Source of the DNA: Flagellimonas sp. HMM57
Lineage (GTDB): Bacteria; Bacteroidota; Bacteroidia; Flavobacteriales; Flavobacteriaceae
Assembly: GCF_021390175.1 (NCBI RefSeq)
Contig: NZ_CP090004.1
Span: 1,922,001-1,986,000 of the forward strand
Direction of reading: 5' to 3'
Length of the DNA: 64,000 bases
Within the stretch, counting starts at the first letter, position 1. Every line of letters starts with the position of its first letter. Shown one piece after another: positions 61,575 to 64,000 of the stretch. Below the pieces are notes generated by a model, which saw only the letters and a program-made list of their open reading frames with translations, was not told where the DNA came from and searched no databases. Made by a program: the position numbers and the translations under genes.

Positions 61575-61751
61575 CCGAATTATGGATTTTGTTCTGTTTC
61601 AAAATCAATATTCAATGAAACATTTGATTTAGCATATGTGCAGATTGAAGGTATTTTTGGAGGATTATATGGTAGCGGAGTAGCACGAATCTATGAGTAC
61701 AAAAACGGAGAACGGACTATAAACGAAATATTAGGAAGTTGGATAAGCTGA
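61575..61751 (+). pseudogene. C-terminal fragment of an array gene
   Basis: The frame from 61575 to TGA 61751 reads like a real protein end (FDLAYVQIEGIFGGLYGSG, then YEYKNGERTINEILGSW) but has no start codon before the preceding stop. It stands directly before array element 12, as a cassette gene would. Its 5' part was probably lost when the neighbouring two-component block or another segment was joined. Confidence 0.45.
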
Positions 61752-61757
61752 AAAAAG

Positions 61758-61885
61758 GACACGACAATAATGGCTAAAATTCCTAATTAGAATTTCAAGA
61801 CTTTTTGCTAAGTTTATGTTTATGGTAGAATGATACTTGTGTGCGATTCTGTAACAAAATCATAGCCGAGACCGTCATGGCTCGT
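61758..61885. repeat. array palindrome 12
   Basis: Left part ACGACAATAATGGCTAAAAT. Right part AAAATCATAGCCGAGACCGT then CATGGC. The right arm matches that of palindrome 3 closely (CATAGCCGAGACCGT). The left arm is diverged. Confidence 0.55.
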
Positions 61886-61915
61886 TAAAAAAAACGGGAT
61901 TAAAAAAAATGGGAT

Positions 61916-62716
61916 ATGAAAATAATGTGTCTTAACGGATGGGGCGGAAAACTGTATGATAAGTTACTTCCATATTTGATAGAAGAAAATCCAGACGTTC
62001 TTTGTTTGCAAGAAGTTGTACATACACTAGAAACGGATAAAGACTGGTTAATGTACAAAGACGGAGACCACATTCTTCCTCAGCGGGCCAACTTTTTTCA
62101 AGATGTTCAAACTGCATTGCCTGACCATATTGGAATTTTTTGTCCTGCATCCCAAGGAATACTTTGGGATGAGGAAATCAAAATTCCTTCCCAATGGGGA
62201 CTTGCAACATTTGTACGAAAATCATATCCAATAATCGGACAAATACAAAGATTCGTGCATAAATCATATGCACCTTATGATTATGGTGAACATCCACGCT
62301 CTCGGAGTGCACACGCTATTAAAGTATTCGATTATAAAGAAGACAGATCTGTTGTTGTAGCCCATATGCACGGGTTAAGAGACTTGAACGGGAAAATGGA
62401 CACGCCCGAGAGAACGGTACAGGCACATAAATTAATGTCTCTTGCAAATGAGCTTACTGAGCAGAATGATTCTCTTGTAGTATGCGGAGACTTCAATGTA
62501 GAGCCAAATAGTGAGACTTTAAAAATTTTATCCAAAGCTGGACTAACTGAATTAGTAACCACACGAACATCAAAGGGCACTCGAAATTCTCAATATAAGA
62601 AGGAAAGTAGATATGCGGATTATATGCTGGTCAATGAATTGATCAATGTTTTGGGTTTCAACGTAATTTTTGAGCCTGAAGTTTCGGACCATTGCCCACT
62701 AGTTCTGACTATCTAA
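61916..62716 (+). CDS. endonuclease/exonuclease/phosphatase family protein
   Basis: A 266-residue cytoplasmic enzyme of the metal-dependent EEP fold. Catalytic motifs are MCLNGWGGK at the start, NPDVLCLQEVVH near residue 30 with the metal Glu, VCGDFNVEPNSE near 195 with Asp and Asn, and SDHCPLVLTI at the end with the catalytic Asp-His. The substrate may be nucleic acid, phosphoinositide-like lipid or another phosphodiester. It is a one-gene cassette after palindrome 12. Confidence 0.85.
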   Translation: MKIMCLNGWGGKLYDKLLPYLIEENPDVLCLQEVVHTLETDKDWLMYKDGDHILPQRANFFQDVQTALPDHIGIFCPASQGILWDEEIKIPSQWGLATFVRKSYPIIGQIQRFVHKSYAPYDYGEHPRSRSAHAIKVFDYKEDRSVVVAHMHGLRDLNGKMDTPERTVQAHKLMSLANELTEQNDSLVVCGDFNVEPNSETLKILSKAGLTELVTTRTSKGTRNSQYKKESRYADYMLVNELINVLGFNVIFEPEVSDHCPLVLTI

Positions 62717-62744
62717 ATAAATGGAAAACAAAAAATGCATCAAA

Positions 62745-62776
62745 ACGACCGTTTATACCAAACCGTTGTAGCGCAT
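62745..62776. repeat. right half of an array element
   Basis: ACGACCGTTTATACCAAACC then GTTGTAGCGCATT fits the right-arm consensus, but I find no left arm before it; the preceding gene ends only 29 nt away. It may be a truncated copy left by deletion or recombination. Confidence 0.5.
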
Positions 62777-62810
62777 TGTAAAAGAAATAAGACATTAAGA
62801 ATTCAACAAT

Positions 62811-63722
62811 ATGAAGACTTTTTTTGGACCAACTCTTTCGCTGTTTTTTGTAGTATTTCTTTTTGCTTGCACGAGAAAAACCAAAGACCTTATCAAAGTT
62901 GATGAGGTATCGCCTTGGTGTATCATAGATTTTGACTCTTTAGATAGGACGCCAAAACAGCGGATTGCCATGTTAAAACAAATGGGATTTACAAAATATG
63001 GCTTTAATAAGGGAAAAGGAGACCTGAGCAAAATGAAGGATGAATTCAAACTTGCTAAGGAGAATAATATTGAGATAACCTCGATTTTTCTTTGGTTAAA
63101 TGCCAAAAGAGATAGTGTGGGCAAGTTGAGTCCAATGAATCAAGAATTACTGACCAATTTAGCTGAAACAGATAGTAAGCCCATCATATGGTTAAGCTTT
63201 AGCAATAATTTTTTTGAGGAGCTTAATCAAGAGCAATCCGTAGAGTTATCTATTGAAATGATAGCGTTTGTAAAGTTAAAAGCTGATGAATTGGGTTGTA
63301 AATTGGCTCTGTATAATCATCATGGTTGGTTTGGAAATCCCCATAATCAAGTCGAGATTTTGGAAAGGTTGAACCAGGACTCAATCACTATGGTGTATAA
63401 CTTTCATCATGCCCATGAGTATGTTGATGAATTCCCTGTAATCGTAAAAAAGATATTGCCATATTTATCCTATGTCAATTTAAATGGAGTAAGAAAGGAA
63501 GGGCCTCAAATTTTGCCAATAGGTCAGGGTGATCACGAATTTGGAATGATCAGGCAATTATTGGATGAAGGATTTGATGGACCTTGGGGCATTTTAGGAC
63601 ATATTAAAACTGAAGACGTGGAAAAAGTTTTAAATCGAAATATGGAGGGATTAAAATTAATAAATTCAAAACTGAATAAGCTGGAAGAAAATAAAACAAC
63701 CCACAATAATGTACAAATATAA
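62811..63722 (+). CDS. lipoprotein with xylose isomerase-like TIM barrel
   Basis: A 303-residue predicted lipoprotein (lipobox FLFAC, Cys at residue 20) followed by a TIM-barrel domain of the sugar phosphate isomerase/epimerase family. Metal-site-like positions lie in CKLALYNHHGWFGNP near residue 162, MVYNFHHAHEYVDEF near 197 and PIGQGDHEFGMI near 240. Similar Bacteroidota proteins sit with sugar catabolism genes, which are absent here. The last ~12 residues (ENKTTHNNVQI) are encoded by the left arm of palindrome 13. Confidence 0.75.
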   Translation: MKTFFGPTLSLFFVVFLFACTRKTKDLIKVDEVSPWCIIDFDSLDRTPKQRIAMLKQMGFTKYGFNKGKGDLSKMKDEFKLAKENNIEITSIFLWLNAKRDSVGKLSPMNQELLTNLAETDSKPIIWLSFSNNFFEELNQEQSVELSIEMIAFVKLKADELGCKLALYNHHGWFGNPHNQVEILERLNQDSITMVYNFHHAHEYVDEFPVIVKKILPYLSYVNLNGVRKEGPQILPIGQGDHEFGMIRQLLDEGFDGPWGILGHIKTEDVEKVLNRNMEGLKLINSKLNKLEENKTTHNNVQI

Positions 63723-63817
63723 TTACGGTGGATTCAGGGATGTCCAAATCCACTTGGAATCTCTGATATCAGTGCTAAAAATCCGTTACTGTGCTTATAC
63801 AAGACCATTATCTTCAT
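63699..63817. repeat. array palindrome 13
   Basis: Left arm CCCACAATAATGTACAAATA then TAATTACGGTGG, coding for the end of the preceding gene. Right arm CCGTTACTGTGCTTATACAA then GACCATTATC. The next gene's ATG follows within two bases. Confidence 0.65.
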
Positions 63818-63818
63818 T

Positions 63819-64000
63819 ATGAAAAAATCGTTCCTACTTTTCATCTTTGTACTGATAATATCACAATTGTCTGCTCAAGACACATTGGTTTTTTCTCAAG
63901 AAAATTCTCTAATGTTTAGCAATAAATATTATTTGTATCCTAAGTCAAAAACATTTGAGCATAAATTCAAAACTGATGATGGACAAATTTGGTATGGAAA
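63819..64000 (+). CDS. 5' end of an exported protein, cut by the window edge
   Basis: A frame from ATG 63819 runs open off the window. The first 20 residues are a signal peptide (MKKSFLLFIFVLIISQLSA, cleavage after SAQ-like site). The following ~40 residues (FSQENSLMFSNKYYLYP) have no motif that I recognise. It is the next array cassette. Confidence 0.6.
   Translation, partial: MKKSFLLFIFVLIISQLSAQDTLVFSQENSLMFSNKYYLYPKSKTFEHKFKTDDGQIWYG

Noticed and set aside
41363..64000. Classical integron with integrase
   Set aside because: No tyrosine recombinase gene or attI-like site is visible, and most element cores deviate from GTTRRRY, so I report a cassette-like array only.
1..64000. tRNA, rRNA or tmRNA genes
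   Set aside because: Reading both strands I found no cloverleaf with a GGTTCGA-type T arm and no rRNA-like segments.

Overview
The window looks like part of the chromosome of a marine-type member of the Flavobacteriaceae (Bacteroidota). The evidence is the set of families present: LES-type surface lipoproteins, an OmpA protein with thrombospondin type 3 repeats, a small protein of the IPExxxVDY family next to pyk, an AddAB-like helicase/nuclease pair, and an acpP-fabF-rnc cluster. Promoters with a TAnnTTTG -7 box and a TTTG-like -33 box 19 nt upstream also fit. The DNA is AT-rich. I see no rRNA, tRNA or CRISPR array.

Layout. (1) 1-14.2 kb is an accessory locus: a GNAT enzyme, an AraC regulator, a membrane-anchored alpha/beta hydrolase, and six tandem paralogous lipoproteins with DUF5018-like modules followed by leucine-rich repeats. 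A decayed seventh copy and an exported protein of unknown function follow. A promoter-like motif with fixed geometry recurs three times here, with a fourth weak copy. (2) 14.2-39.5 kb is housekeeping: an SDR, addB, an OmpA protein, kbl, addA, superoxide dismutase, a purF-like gene, a PfkB kinase, rnhA, purN, acpP, fabF, rnc and pyk. It also holds small regulatory and redox genes, a TetR/exporter pair, dinB and a CYTH protein. Between sod and the purF-like gene are three tandem copies of what looks like a roughly 70-nt small RNA gene on the minus strand, each with its own promoter and terminator.

(3) 39.7-56.9 kb and 61.6-64.0 kb form an array of short gene units, each one or two genes long. 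They are separated by imperfect palindromes whose outer arms share a consensus: left arm AACAAnGTnTATAA, right arm TTATACnnrACCGTTGT. Almost all genes point the same way. They encode stand-alone functions: alpha/beta hydrolases, a SMEK-domain protein, a zinc-ribbon/HEPN-like protein, a PaeR7I-type restriction-modification system, AraC regulators, a carboxymuconolactone decarboxylase-like protein, TrmO, VOC and DinB-fold proteins, a serine hydrolase, an AlkD-like protein, an EEP hydrolase and a TIM-barrel lipoprotein. This resembles an integron cassette array without an integrase in view.

(4) 56.9-61.5 kb interrupts the array with a dead IS481-type element, a membrane sensor-like protein, a UspA-like protein and a two-component system. 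A direct repeat with 11-bp period occurs upstream of both the two-component operon and the UspA-like gene, suggesting a small regulon.

Most promising for new biology are the palindrome-separated cassette array and the triplicated small RNA genes. The surface LRR lipoprotein family with its shared promoter motif comes next. All functions are read from sequence alone; no database search was run.
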